Part shown: positions 41,674-50,229 of the stretch, piece after piece
Layout of the letters: each line of letters opens with the position of its first letter
Position numbering within the stretch: the first letter of the stretch is position 1
Position numbers and translations under genes: made by a program
Source of the DNA: a bacterium UBP8_UBA817
Lineage (GTDB): Bacteria; Margulisbacteria; Marinamargulisbacteria; SXXA01; SICP01
DNA length: 64,000 bases
Reading direction: 5' to 3'
Assembly (NCBI GenBank): GCA_945888435.1
Contig: CAMCZW010000003.1
Location: 1-64,000 of the forward strand
Notes under the pieces: generated by a model
The model's database searches: none
What the model saw: the letters and a program-made list of their open reading frames with translations, nothing else
What the model was told of the DNA's origin: nothing

Positions 41674-43019
41674 TGAGCTCACTTAAACGCGGTACAGTTC
41701 ACGACGTTTTTATTTCTGAATTTAGCCCACACGGTGTAGGCGTTGGCCTGATAGATGGCCGCAGGGTGGGAGTTCCCCAGACAATACCAGGGGATCTGGT
41801 TCGCGTCAGGATGATGACTGGCCACCATGGGATTAAAATCGGAAAGCTGGTTGAAATATTAACCCCCTCCGTCACCCGATCTGCCTCTGTTTGCTCTCAT
41901 TATCCCGATTGCGGGGGCTGCCAACTTATTGATGTGCCGTACGAGCGTCAGTTAGCCATGAAGTCAGAAGTATTTTATTCGGTCTTTGATGAGTCACTTC
42001 ACTCGGTTATTCAGCCTATTATCGGAAGCGTAAACTCACAATTTTACCGAAATAAAATGGAGTTCTCCTTTGGGCTTTCTAGCTCTGGAGAGATTATTAT
42101 TGGGCTTAAGCGCCGGGGTCAATTTGATCAAGTCGTAGAAATCAAAACCTGCTATCTGCAATCTCAAAAATCGAATGATGTTATTCGATTAGTTCAAGCG
42201 TACTTTAGAAAAAATCCATTAACGGTATGGGACTATCACCGGTTTCAAGGAATACTTAGATATCTAACGATTCGTGAGTCTAAATCTACGGGAAAAATGG
42301 TCGTAACCTTGGTGGTATCTCAAGAATGCGGTGAAATTCTTCAACCTCTCGCTGTTGAGCTGACCTCCGAAATTTCTGAAGTCAGTTCAGTATTAATGGC
42401 CGTTCATGAAGGTGCTGCCGATACAGCATTTACGACTTCATATGCCCCATTAATTGGATCAGGGCTACTTACGGAGCAACTTGGCCATCTGAACTTTCAA
42501 CTTTCTCCTCTCTCTTTTTTTCAGGTTAATCCAGTTCAAGCCAAAATCCTTTATGATTGCGTGCGAAGTGCAGCTAAGTTAACCGGATCTGAACGTATTT
42601 TAGATTTATATTGTGGGGCAGGGACAATTGGTCTTTATTTGGCCGATCTTGCCAGCTCTGTGATTGGAATTGAAGAAAACCCGCAGTCCATCCGAGATGC
42701 TCAAACTAATTGCAAGCTTAATGGAATCAAAAATGCCCATTTTATTACGGGCAATGTCCGGCAAGTTCTTAAAGAAACTTCACTTGGTGCAGATGTGATT
42801 GTGGTAGATCCGCCACGAAGCGGTATTGTACCAAAAGCACTTTCTCGTATCCTCGCTATTGGGTCTCCTCGGTTGGTTTATGTCTCATGTAATCCGGCTA
42901 GCTTTTCTGAAAATTTGGCAGGTATTTTTGCAGCGGGATATCGTCTCACTTCGCTTCAGCCTGTTGATATGTTTCCCAATACGCTTCACGTGGAATGCGT
43001 AGGGACTTTTGAGAAATGA
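41673..43019 (+). CDS. rlmD: 23S rRNA m5U methyltransferase (RlmD/RlmCD family)
   Basis: This 448-residue methyltransferase has a TRAM RNA-binding domain at the N-terminus, then a Cys cluster CSHYPDCGGCQL expected to hold a 4Fe-4S cluster. The SAM-binding motif is ILDLYCGAGTIGLYLA, and VVDPPRSG and the catalytic VSCNPASF follow. These enzymes methylate uridines such as U1939 of 23S rRNA; TrmA-like or RlmC-like specificity cannot be excluded. It overlaps neighbours on both sides by a few bases. Confidence 0.92.
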   Translation: MSSLKRGTVHDVFISEFSPHGVGVGLIDGRRVGVPQTIPGDLVRVRMMTGHHGIKIGKLVEILTPSVTRSASVCSHYPDCGGCQLIDVPYERQLAMKSEVFYSVFDESLHSVIQPIIGSVNSQFYRNKMEFSFGLSSSGEIIIGLKRRGQFDQVVEIKTCYLQSQKSNDVIRLVQAYFRKNPLTVWDYHRFQGILRYLTIRESKSTGKMVVTLVVSQECGEILQPLAVELTSEISEVSSVLMAVHEGAADTAFTTSYAPLIGSGLLTEQLGHLNFQLSPLSFFQVNPVQAKILYDCVRSAAKLTGSERILDLYCGAGTIGLYLADLASSVIGIEENPQSIRDAQTNCKLNGIKNAHFITGNVRQVLKETSLGADVIVVDPPRSGIVPKALSRILAIGSPRLVYVSCNPASFSENLAGIFAAGYRLTSLQPVDMFPNTLHVECVGTFEK

Positions 43020-43402
43020 TTTTATTTTATGATGGAAGCTGTGGATTATGTCATCGCTGGGTACGCTTTATTCTTAAGCATGACCAGGATTCTAGATTTT
43101 CATTTGCTCAGCTTCAGGGTAGTACTGCAAAAAAGTATATCCACGCCTCATTCCGCCAATCCTTGATCTCTGTGGCCCTCTTCCATAATCAACGCCTCTA
43201 TATCTACTCTTCTGCCGTCGTAAGGATTTTGTGGTGGCTAGGTGGCCGATGGAAGGTTCTTGGCTGGCTTATCTTCCTCATTCCATTCCCAATTCGGGAT
43301 TTTGGATATTTGGTCGTCAGTCAGATGAGATATCGTATTTTTGGTAAATTGGATCAATGCTCTCTCCCCTCGCCTACCCATCGGAAACAATTTTTGGACT
43401 AA
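43016..43402 (+). CDS. DCC-family (DUF393) thiol-disulfide oxidoreductase-like protein
   Basis: This 128-residue protein begins with the family motif FYDGSCGLCHRWVRF, whose D-x-x-C-x-x-C gives the DCC name. The C-terminal half contains a hydrophobic stretch WWLGGRWKVLGWLIFLIPFP, typical of the family. Biochemical function is not established. The ATG overlaps the methyltransferase stop. Confidence 0.9.
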   Translation: MILFYDGSCGLCHRWVRFILKHDQDSRFSFAQLQGSTAKKYIHASFRQSLISVALFHNQRLYIYSSAVVRILWWLGGRWKVLGWLIFLIPFPIRDFGYLVVSQMRYRIFGKLDQCSLPSPTHRKQFLD

Positions 43403-43449
43403 AGGGCATATTGGTTTAACTTTAATATTTTTTGGACATTTTTCTCCTT

Positions 43450-44266
43450 ATGCCAAAAAATCAATCTGCTTGCTGTCTGCGTTGTCTATGTCTACCCTAC
43501 TTTTACTTTCTGGGTGTGGTGGTGGAGCATCCAGTAGCGACGACGATAGTGCTTCATTTAATGTCCATGGCCGATTAACTCGGCCGTCTGAAGGAAGTAC
43601 CGAAACTGATTTAGGTGATGTTGAATTTGAAGAAGCGACTGCAACTAGCAGTGCAACTGCTGCACCTTCTTTGGAGCCATGGATGATCTTTGTCTGCGCT
43701 ATGTAAATCCAGACATTAATAACAATGGCGTATTGGACGTTGTTGAAGGATTTCGCGATATTTATTTGGATTTTCACAATTGATTTCAACCTAGAGTTGG
43801 GGGTAGCCCAGTTAGTTTTGCCGATCTTGAAAATGTATTCCTACCCACTAATGCCGAATTTACTTATGTAAATACGGGGGTCACTTTTGAGATTTCGAAG
43901 GATTCCTACTATTCCCAGTCGTATACCGAGAATCTTCTCTATGAACGATTTCAATTTCCAATTGAGACGATTCAACCACCTGCTGGAGAATATAATGTTC
44001 GTGAAGATGACACGATTAGTGGTGTGAGCTGGAAATGGATGAAAAAGTCAGGTTCTCTGTGGGTTGAAGCAACTTCAACCGAAATTGAACTGATCGTTTC
44101 AGAAAGCGGCGGGTTTGTGAGTACCTATATTGATGGTAACAACATGACTTCAAATAAAAAGATTTCATTTACGCTTCCACGTGATGTATCCGGTACTATC
44201 CCTAGGTCCGATGCTTTACTCGAAAACTTAACAACAAGCGAAGCCGAAGCCATGACGACTCGCTAG
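43450..44266 (+). pseudogene. Decayed lipoprotein gene
   Basis: A lipoprotein signal KKSICLLSALSMSTLLLLSGC is visible but its natural start ATG 43450 is one frame off. One more A in the run at 43455-43460 would restore MPKKSIC. A second frameshift near 43680 moves reading from the Ser/Thr-rich region (ending EPWMIFVCAM, stop at 43704-43706) to MDDLCLRYVNPDINNNGVLD. A TGA at 43782-43784 then interrupts that frame, which otherwise continues to 44266. Three separate lesions argue for a pseudogene. The DINNNGVLD segment looks like a calcium-binding loop. Confidence 0.7.
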
Positions 44267-44292
44267 GGATGAGATACTTCGCGTTTTAATGC

Positions 44293-45885
44293 TTAGTAGA
44301 CGCCGCTCTTCTTACCGAGAAAGTCTTCGAAGGTCGTATGCTTGTCTCTCATTTTTCCGAGGCCAATCTCGATTATGCGGTTGGCCACGGTATTGGTGAG
44401 CTCAAAGTCATGGGATGTAAAGATAATGCATTCTGGGAATGATTTTAGTCCGTCATTAAGTGATGTAATTGATTCTAAGTCTAAGTGATCGGTTGGCTCA
44501 TCAAAAATAAGTACATTGGCCAAATTAAGCATCATCTTTGAAAACATGGCTCTCGCCTTTTCGCCTCCAGATAATACTTTTACTTTTTTAGTGACATCAT
44601 CACCAGAAAATAGCATTCTTCCTAAATAGCCTCGGAGAGTTTGGTTATCTTCAGTGGTTCTATACTGGGTAATCCAGTCCAGCAATGTCATGTCGTTTTT
44701 AAAAAATACGGTGTTATCTTTGGGAGCATAGGCTCTAGTAATGGTTTCGCCCCATTCAATCGTGCCCGAATCTGGAGTAATTTCCCCAGCTAAAATCTTA
44801 AGCAATAAAGTTTTTGCTAAGGGATTTTTGGATAAAATGGCGACCTTGTCATATTTATTAAGTGAAAAAGAGACATCATTTAATATTTTTTCTCCGTTTA
44901 CTGAATGGGTCACATTTTTCAATCTGACAATGGAGCTTCCACAAGGTCTTCCAGGTTTAAACTGGATAAATGGCGTTCGTCTTGTGGAGACAGGTAATTC
45001 TTCAGGTCTAATTTTTTCGATTAATTTTTTACGAGACGTGGCTTGTTTGGATTTAGACGCATTGGCACTAAATCGTCTGATAAATTCTTCAAGTTCTTTG
45101 ATTTTTTCCGTGCCTTTTTTATGTTGCTCTTGCTTTTGCATCATGGCCATTTTGCTGGATTGCGACCAAAAGTCATAGTTACCGACATAGACCCTAATTT
45201 GTCTAAAATCCAAATCTGCAATGTGGGTACACACTTTATTTAAAAAATACCGGTCGTGGGACACAATGATCACAGTATTTTTAAAGTCCATTAAAAAGTT
45301 TTCTAACCATTGTGCTGATTCATAGTCGAGTTGGTTGGTAGGCTCATCTAATAGCAAAATGTCGGGGTTTCCAAACAAGGCTTGCGCAAGTAGCACCCTG
45401 ATTTTGTAGCCGGACTCGATGTCTTTCATTAATTTATCGTGAAGTTCAACTTCGATCCCCAAGTCACATAACATGGTGGCCGCATCAGCTTCGATGGTGT
45501 AGCCATCCATTTCGGCATAATGCATTTCAAGCTCGCTGATCCGCATCCCTTCTTCATCATTGAGAGATGGCTTTGAATAGAGTACATTTCGCTCCGCATA
45601 GGTCTCGTATAATTTTTTATGACCCATCAGAACCGCGTCTAGAACTTTGACTTCATCAAAGAAAAACTGGTCTTGGCGTAATACCGAAATCCGTTTTCCT
45701 TTTTCAATAATCACGTCGCCTTTTGTGGGCTCAATTTCGCCTGAAAGAATTTTTAAAAAGGTCGATTTTCCGGCGCCGTTAGCTCCGATTAATCCATAGC
45801 AATTTTCATTTACAAATTTGACATTCACATCTTCAAAAAGAATGCTTCCTGCAAATGACAGTGTTAAATTTTGTGTTTCAATCAT
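44293..45885 (-). CDS. ABC-F family ATPase (YbiT-like)
   Basis: This 530-residue soluble protein has two ATPase domains without membrane segments, as in ribosome-associated ABC-F proteins. NBD1 has Walker A GANGAGKST and Walker B ILLLDEPTNQLD but a weak signature (ESGYK for LSGGYK). NBD2 has an intact signature LSGGEKARAMFSK and Walker B VLIFDEPTDHLD but a broken Walker A (SKNPLAKT for GxxGxGKT). Since sites pair Walker A of one domain with the signature of the other, one composite site is intact and the other is doubly degenerate. AGGAG precedes the ATG. Confidence 0.92.
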   Translation of the reverse strand: MIETQNLTLSFAGSILFEDVNVKFVNENCYGLIGANGAGKSTFLKILSGEIEPTKGDVIIEKGKRISVLRQDQFFFDEVKVLDAVLMGHKKLYETYAERNVLYSKPSLNDEEGMRISELEMHYAEMDGYTIEADAATMLCDLGIEVELHDKLMKDIESGYKIRVLLAQALFGNPDILLLDEPTNQLDYESAQWLENFLMDFKNTVIIVSHDRYFLNKVCTHIADLDFRQIRVYVGNYDFWSQSSKMAMMQKQEQHKKGTEKIKELEEFIRRFSANASKSKQATSRKKLIEKIRPEELPVSTRRTPFIQFKPGRPCGSSIVRLKNVTHSVNGEKILNDVSFSLNKYDKVAILSKNPLAKTLLLKILAGEITPDSGTIEWGETITRAYAPKDNTVFFKNDMTLLDWITQYRTTEDNQTLRGYLGRMLFSGDDVTKKVKVLSGGEKARAMFSKMMLNLANVLIFDEPTDHLDLESITSLNDGLKSFPECIIFTSHDFELTNTVANRIIEIGLGKMRDKHTTFEDFLGKKSGVY

Positions 45886-45959
45886 CGTGTACTCCTATAG
45901 TCACTTAAAAAGGCTTCCTATAGTAGCGCACTTATGAGTGATCGGCTAGAATGCACGTT

Positions 45960-46355
45960 ATGACCATTCAATGGAATGCAGAATATTCAGTAGGCGATGA
46001 TCACATTGACGATCATCATCGGGAAATTTTTCACCTTATCTCTTCTTTGGACGAAGCTGTTCGAAGTAATGATCGGGATCGTATTGATGAGATGATTAAA
46101 TATCTTGAAAACTATACACTCTCCCATTTTCAGGAAGAAGAAGAATTTATGGAGTCTGTAAAATTTGCAGATATTGAGTACCACAAGCGTGAACATGATA
46201 TTTTTAAATTACGGATTCGTGATCTGAGAACTTTTTATACTAACCAAGCGCCTAACACTCACCTGATTTTTCAAATCAGGAAATTTGTGGATCGATTGAT
46301 TGATCATATTATGACTGTAGACTCTAAAATTGCCGGCCATGAGGGAAAGGCATGA
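45960..46355 (+). CDS. Bacteriohemerythrin
   Basis: This non-heme di-iron oxygen-binding protein has about 131 residues. The ligand set of the family is complete: HIDDHHREIF, LSHFQEEEEFME, EYHKREHDIF and LIDHIMTVD. I prefer ATG 45960 (MTIQWNAEYSVG) because the family begins at this point and a TAGAAT box lies seven bases before it; ATG 45951 is an alternative. The stop overlaps the fur start. Pairing with Fur suggests oxygen/iron handling. Confidence 0.93.
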   Translation: MTIQWNAEYSVGDDHIDDHHREIFHLISSLDEAVRSNDRDRIDEMIKYLENYTLSHFQEEEEFMESVKFADIEYHKREHDIFKLRIRDLRTFYTNQAPNTHLIFQIRKFVDRLIDHIMTVDSKIAGHEGKA

Positions 46356-46789
46356 AAAAACATATTCAATTATTTGAAGAGTACTTAGGCAAAACTGGGG
46401 GGCGAGTGACCCAACAAAAGCTTTCGATTTTAGAAGAGATTTATAAAACCCGAACTCACTTTGAAGTCGAGGATTTTATTGATCGCATTCGTGCCAAGGA
46501 TAAAAAGTTTTCCCGTGCGACGGTATACCGGACGATTAAACAATTATTAGATGCTGGTTTGATTCAAAAAATTCTGACCCGTGATGGCAAAGTCTATTAT
46601 GAACGCACGCCTGATCATCATCCCCATGACCATTTACTTTGTAATGTCTGCGGTAAAATATTTGAAATTAAAGATGAGGCTGTGGACACACTCTTATCCC
46701 AAGCCTGTGCCGCAATTGGATTTAGACCGGAATATCGCTCACTGCATATTTATGGACAGTGTCAGCGGTGTACTACGGCGAAGCTTTAA
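46352..46789 (+). CDS. fur: Fur-family transcriptional regulator
   Basis: This 145-residue metal-responsive repressor has an N-terminal winged helix (RVTQQKLSILEEI, FSRATVYRTIKQLLDAGLI) and a C-terminal dimerisation domain with HHPHDHLLCNVCG and the second zinc pair CQRC. Both Cys pairs of the structural zinc site are present. Whether it is Fur, PerR or Zur cannot be settled. It is co-transcribed with bacteriohemerythrin (ATGA overlap), which favours an iron or peroxide role. Confidence 0.92.
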   Translation: MKKHIQLFEEYLGKTGGRVTQQKLSILEEIYKTRTHFEVEDFIDRIRAKDKKFSRATVYRTIKQLLDAGLIQKILTRDGKVYYERTPDHHPHDHLLCNVCGKIFEIKDEAVDTLLSQACAAIGFRPEYRSLHIYGQCQRCTTAKL

Positions 46790-46813
46790 GGATTAACCTT
46801 TTCAATCTCCCAA

Positions 46814-46923
46814 TAACACTCACCCACCAACCTCCCTCTCTATTCTAAAGAGGGAGGCTCAAGGAGTAATACTTCATGCCAGTTCCCCTCTTTGGAACAG
46901 AGAGGGGTTAGTGGTGAGTGTTA
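46814..46923. repeat. MITE-like palindromic element, AACACTCACC family (copy 2)
   Basis: This 110-bp imperfect palindrome is bounded by TAACACTCACC and GGTGAGTGTTA and related to copy 1 at 36533-36624. The inner arms carry CTCTTTGGAACAGAGAGG and a diverged complement (CCTCTCTATTCTAAAGAGG type). It fills the gap between the convergent fur and rlmN genes, and the last three bases are the rlmN stop codon. The fold could also act as a bidirectional terminator. Confidence 0.8.
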
Positions 46924-47976
46924 ACTTGCAGTCTTAGGAGCCAAATGACTTTCCCCAAGCTGCCCGCAGGCTGCGGAGATGTCGTCGCCTTTTCTAAAGC
47001 GAATGGTGACGGGTACTTTTTCTCGTTCTAAAAATACTCTGGCTCGATGCAGGACTTTGGTGCTGACCGGCTTAAATGGGATTTTATGGTGAGGATTTAA
47101 GTTAATGAGGTTGACTTTGGCATCTAGATATTTGGCGAGTCTGGCTAATTCGCGGATGGCTTGATCATCTTCGTTCATTCCATCGATGAGGGTATATTCG
47201 AGGGTGAGCTTTCGGTTGTGGAGAGACTGGTATTCATGGAGTTTGGTGGCGACTTCCATGATGGGATTCTTTTTTTCAATCGGCATTAACCGAACTCGTT
47301 TTTCTGGGTTGGCATGGCCTACTGAAAACGCCAAATTGATATAGCGTTTTTCGTCGATTAATCGTTGAATGTTTTTGATAAATCCAGAAGTGGATACTGT
47401 GACTCGGCGTTTACTCATTCCCATTGTGTCGAGCGAAGTCATAAAATCAATGGCCTCAAATACATTGTCAAAATTGAGCATCGGTTCTCCCATGCCCATA
47501 AAGACCAAGTTTCCGATGTGATAGCCTAGGGAGTTTGCAACTAAAACCTGACCAATAATTTCATCGACTTCCAGATTTCTTGTAAATCCAACTATGCCGG
47601 TTAAGCAAAACTTACAATCTACTGGGCAACCACATTGAGAGGAAACACATAGCGTGTAGTAGTCTCTTTCTTTGAGAATGACACTTTCAATTTTCTTGTT
47701 ATCTTTGAGAGTAATGATTAATTTTATCGCTCGCCCTTCGCCGGAAGGAAGTAATTCAACCGCTTTGAACGGGCTGATTTCGATAACTTCTTTTAATTTA
47801 AGTTGATTTTGTTTGGAGATATTGACCATCTCTTCAAAGGTCAATTTATTTTTTTTGTAGATCCAGTCCCATAGCTGACCCGCGACAAAAGGCTGCATTC
47901 CTGCATCTTTAATTTTATTTTTAAGTTGTTCTAGTGATAATCCGATGATACTCATGGGGAAGTTAGTTTCTATCAT
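46921..47976 (-). CDS. rlmN: Dual-specificity 23S rRNA/tRNA adenine-C2 methyltransferase RlmN
   Basis: This 351-residue radical SAM enzyme forms m2A2503 in 23S rRNA and m2A37 in some tRNAs. The radical cluster motif is SSQCGCPVDCKFC (CxxxCxxC). GMGEPMLN and the catalytic C-terminal Cys in DDISAACGQL are present. The frame opens at 47976, and an internal Met at 47955 (MSIIGLSLEQL) is closer to the family start. The stop codon TAA belongs to the end of the repeat at 46814-46923, so the last residues (PKTAS) were probably set by that insertion. Confidence 0.96.
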   Translation of the reverse strand: MIETNFPMSIIGLSLEQLKNKIKDAGMQPFVAGQLWDWIYKKNKLTFEEMVNISKQNQLKLKEVIEISPFKAVELLPSGEGRAIKLIITLKDNKKIESVILKERDYYTLCVSSQCGCPVDCKFCLTGIVGFTRNLEVDEIIGQVLVANSLGYHIGNLVFMGMGEPMLNFDNVFEAIDFMTSLDTMGMSKRRVTVSTSGFIKNIQRLIDEKRYINLAFSVGHANPEKRVRLMPIEKKNPIMEVATKLHEYQSLHNRKLTLEYTLIDGMNEDDQAIRELARLAKYLDAKVNLINLNPHHKIPFKPVSTKVLHRARVFLEREKVPVTIRFRKGDDISAACGQLGESHLAPKTAS

Positions 47977-48042
47977 TTACTTATAAAATGCAATTTAAAA
48001 CAGTGGTATGATACGAACTAGTTTTGCTGAGGAGTTGTTTTT

Positions 48043-49068
48043 ATGAGTGATTTATTGGGTAATCAAGATACGATTCGGGCCTCTATTGATCAGTTTATTT
48101 CTCAATTTGGAGATTTTAAGCATACCGAGGAGCTTAATCAGTCGATTTGGTCGCTATTGAGGTTTTATGAACTTCAAGGCTCTCCGTCGGATTACAGAAT
48201 GATGACGACTGTTATTAAGGAAATTCGTAAAACACGTCAGGTCTTTGGTCGATATAACGACCATCGAAAGGTATGCGTCTTTGGATCAGCCAGAACCCCT
48301 CAGGATCATATTGACTTTCAAATGGCTGAGTCTTTTTCACAGGCCATTACAAAAAAAGGGTTCATGATTATTACAGGTGCCGGTGGTGGAATCATGGAAG
48401 CGTGTAATAAAGGATCTGAACTCAATATGAGCTTTGGTCTCAATATTAATTTACCGTTTGAACAAGACCCTAATCCTTATATTTCTTCAAGTCCAAAATT
48501 AATTGATTATCATTATTTTTTCATCCGTAAACTAGCGTTTATTCGAGAGTCAGATGCGACTGTACTATTTCCTGGTGGATTTGGGACGCATGATGAAGGC
48601 TTTGAAAATTTAACTCTCACCCAAACTGGACGCTGTGCTCCACGTCCTTTGGTGATGATTGCATCTCCGGATAGCACCTATTGGACTACCTGGCACCAAA
48701 TGATCCAGACCGAACTTTTAGGCCGTTCTCTTATCTCTCCTGATGATATGCATTTATATAAAGTTGTTGACAATGTTCAGGACGCTATTGAGGAAATTAC
48801 TCAATTTTACAGGGTTTACCATTCCATCAGGTATTTGCCAAATTATACGGTCATGAGACTTGAAACCCCGCTTTCTTCGGACTTAATTGATGAAATTAAC
48901 CAGACATTTAAGCACCTATTATTAGAAGGATCCTTTACTCAAACCACCGCAGCCGAGATTCCAGAAGAAGTTCAACTTTATCCAGATAAACCTCGCCTAG
49001 CATTTCATTTTAACCGTCGGGAATATGGGACTTTACATCACCTAATCCGCCGTATAAATCAGGGGTAA
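48043..49068 (+). CDS. LOG-family protein (lysine decarboxylase-like Rossmann fold)
   Basis: This 341-residue protein has the LOG signature GAGGGIMEACNKG and PGGFGTHDEGFE. Family members release bases from nucleoside monophosphates (cytokinin-activating or nucleotide-salvage enzymes). It is longer than small LOG proteins, with N- and C-terminal extensions, so an exact role is open. A GAGGAG ribosome binding site and an extended -10 (TGGTATGAT) lie upstream. Confidence 0.88.
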   Translation: MSDLLGNQDTIRASIDQFISQFGDFKHTEELNQSIWSLLRFYELQGSPSDYRMMTTVIKEIRKTRQVFGRYNDHRKVCVFGSARTPQDHIDFQMAESFSQAITKKGFMIITGAGGGIMEACNKGSELNMSFGLNINLPFEQDPNPYISSSPKLIDYHYFFIRKLAFIRESDATVLFPGGFGTHDEGFENLTLTQTGRCAPRPLVMIASPDSTYWTTWHQMIQTELLGRSLISPDDMHLYKVVDNVQDAIEEITQFYRVYHSIRYLPNYTVMRLETPLSSDLIDEINQTFKHLLLEGSFTQTTAAEIPEEVQLYPDKPRLAFHFNRREYGTLHHLIRRINQG

Positions 49069-49183
49069 GCGTCACCTACCCTAAAATGTAGATTTTTATT
49101 TTTTTTCATGGTATTTTGTGTCTGCGATTTTATTACTCCCATAGTTATGTTTAATATTTGTTTTTTGTCATTGGAGGTTATGT

Positions 49184-49795
49184 ATGCTTATTGAGTGGTT
49201 TATGAAGGGGGGGCCCGTCATGTGGGCGCTACTAGGCTGTTCCGTATGGGGCGTGTCGATTATTGTTTATAATTTCTTTTTCTTGCATTCCAATTCGTTT
49301 CCTCATGACTTGGTTTTAGACCGAGTTAAGAGTCAGTTACAATTGTCCGGTAAGGACCGAGTGTTGCAAGATATCAGCTCATCCCCTCAGCTTGTTTGGA
49401 GAGTATTGCGTCAGGCAATTACATTGTCTGATGGTACAGATCGGGAAGTGCAATACCAAATTGAAGCGACTATGCGTAATGAAGTTGCTTCGGTTGATCG
49501 TAATATGGCAATCTTATCTTCTCTTGTTACCGTCTCTCCTATTTTAGGTTTGATTGGAACAGTGTCAGGATTAATTAAGATTTTCGGAGTTCTCTCTGGT
49601 GGTAATATTGGAGATGCAGCTCAGTTGTCTGGTGGAATTTCTGAGGCCTTGATTGCAACGGCAGTAGGAATGTCTATTTCAGTTCCGTTTTTAATTGCCT
49701 ATCAGTATTTCATGTATCGCATGGATTCTTTTTTCTCACAGCTAAGTCAAATTTCGAATGAAGTTATTGGGTATTGTCGGTCAGGAGGACGGTAA
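49184..49795 (+). CDS. exbB: ExbB/TolQ/MotA-family proton channel subunit
   Basis: This 203-residue inner-membrane protein has three transmembrane helices (about residues 10-32, 112-135 and 148-175). The family core SPILGLIGTVSGLIKIF and GGISEALIATAVGMSISVP is clear. With ExbD it uses the proton gradient to energise a TonB- or TolA-type protein. GGAGG precedes the start. It begins the exbB-exbD-tonB unit and could equally be TolQ. Confidence 0.93.
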   Translation: MLIEWFMKGGPVMWALLGCSVWGVSIIVYNFFFLHSNSFPHDLVLDRVKSQLQLSGKDRVLQDISSSPQLVWRVLRQAITLSDGTDREVQYQIEATMRNEVASVDRNMAILSSLVTVSPILGLIGTVSGLIKIFGVLSGGNIGDAAQLSGGISEALIATAVGMSISVPFLIAYQYFMYRMDSFFSQLSQISNEVIGYCRSGGR

Positions 49796-50229
49796 CCATT
49801 ATTAATTTAGAATTTCGGCCCCATCGGCGCCGTGCTAAGAATCCAGATATTACACTGACGTCATTTATTGATGTGATCTTTACCCTTCTGATTTTTTTTG
49901 CGGTCTCCACCACATTCTCCTCAGTCCAAGATGGGATTAAATTAGAGTTGCCTGAAGCCGCTACTGCTGAACATCCTTTTGAAGGGGTGGTAGTGTCTCT
50001 CTCTGAAACCGGTCAGTTATTTTTAGATGGCCGTGAAATCATTGACTTACCCGCTCTTCAATCAGAAGTTACGACGATGGTTGCGGCGGCTCCTAAACTT
50101 GAGGTTGTAGTTCAAGCGCATCGCACTACACCCTATGAGTCCGTTATGTCTGTATTGGATGCAATTCGTTTAGGTGGGTGTTATTTAATTGTTCTCGAAG
50201 CAAAGCGACTGGCTGTCCCACAAGAATAG
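49774..50229 (+). CDS. exbD: ExbD/TolR-family biopolymer transport protein
   Basis: This protein of about 150 residues has one N-terminal membrane helix (DITLTSFIDVIFTLLIFFAV) with the conserved Asp needed for proton movement, then a periplasmic domain. The start is uncertain. TTG 49774 lies inside exbB without a ribosome binding site. A perfect AGGAGG at 49784-49789 is placed nine bases before ATT 49798, which suggests a rare ATT start giving INLEFRPHRR. It partners exbB and the TonB-like protein. Confidence 0.92.
   Translation: MSVRRTVTIINLEFRPHRRRAKNPDITLTSFIDVIFTLLIFFAVSTTFSSVQDGIKLELPEAATAEHPFEGVVVSLSETGQLFLDGREIIDLPALQSEVTTMVAAAPKLEVVVQAHRTTPYESVMSVLDAIRLGGCYLIVLEAKRLAVPQE

Noticed and set aside
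43782-43784. TGA read as tryptophan (alternative genetic code)
   Set aside because: TGA ends many intact genes here (OTU paralogue 2, ileS, fur partner), and the same gene has two frameshifts, so it is a pseudogene lesion.
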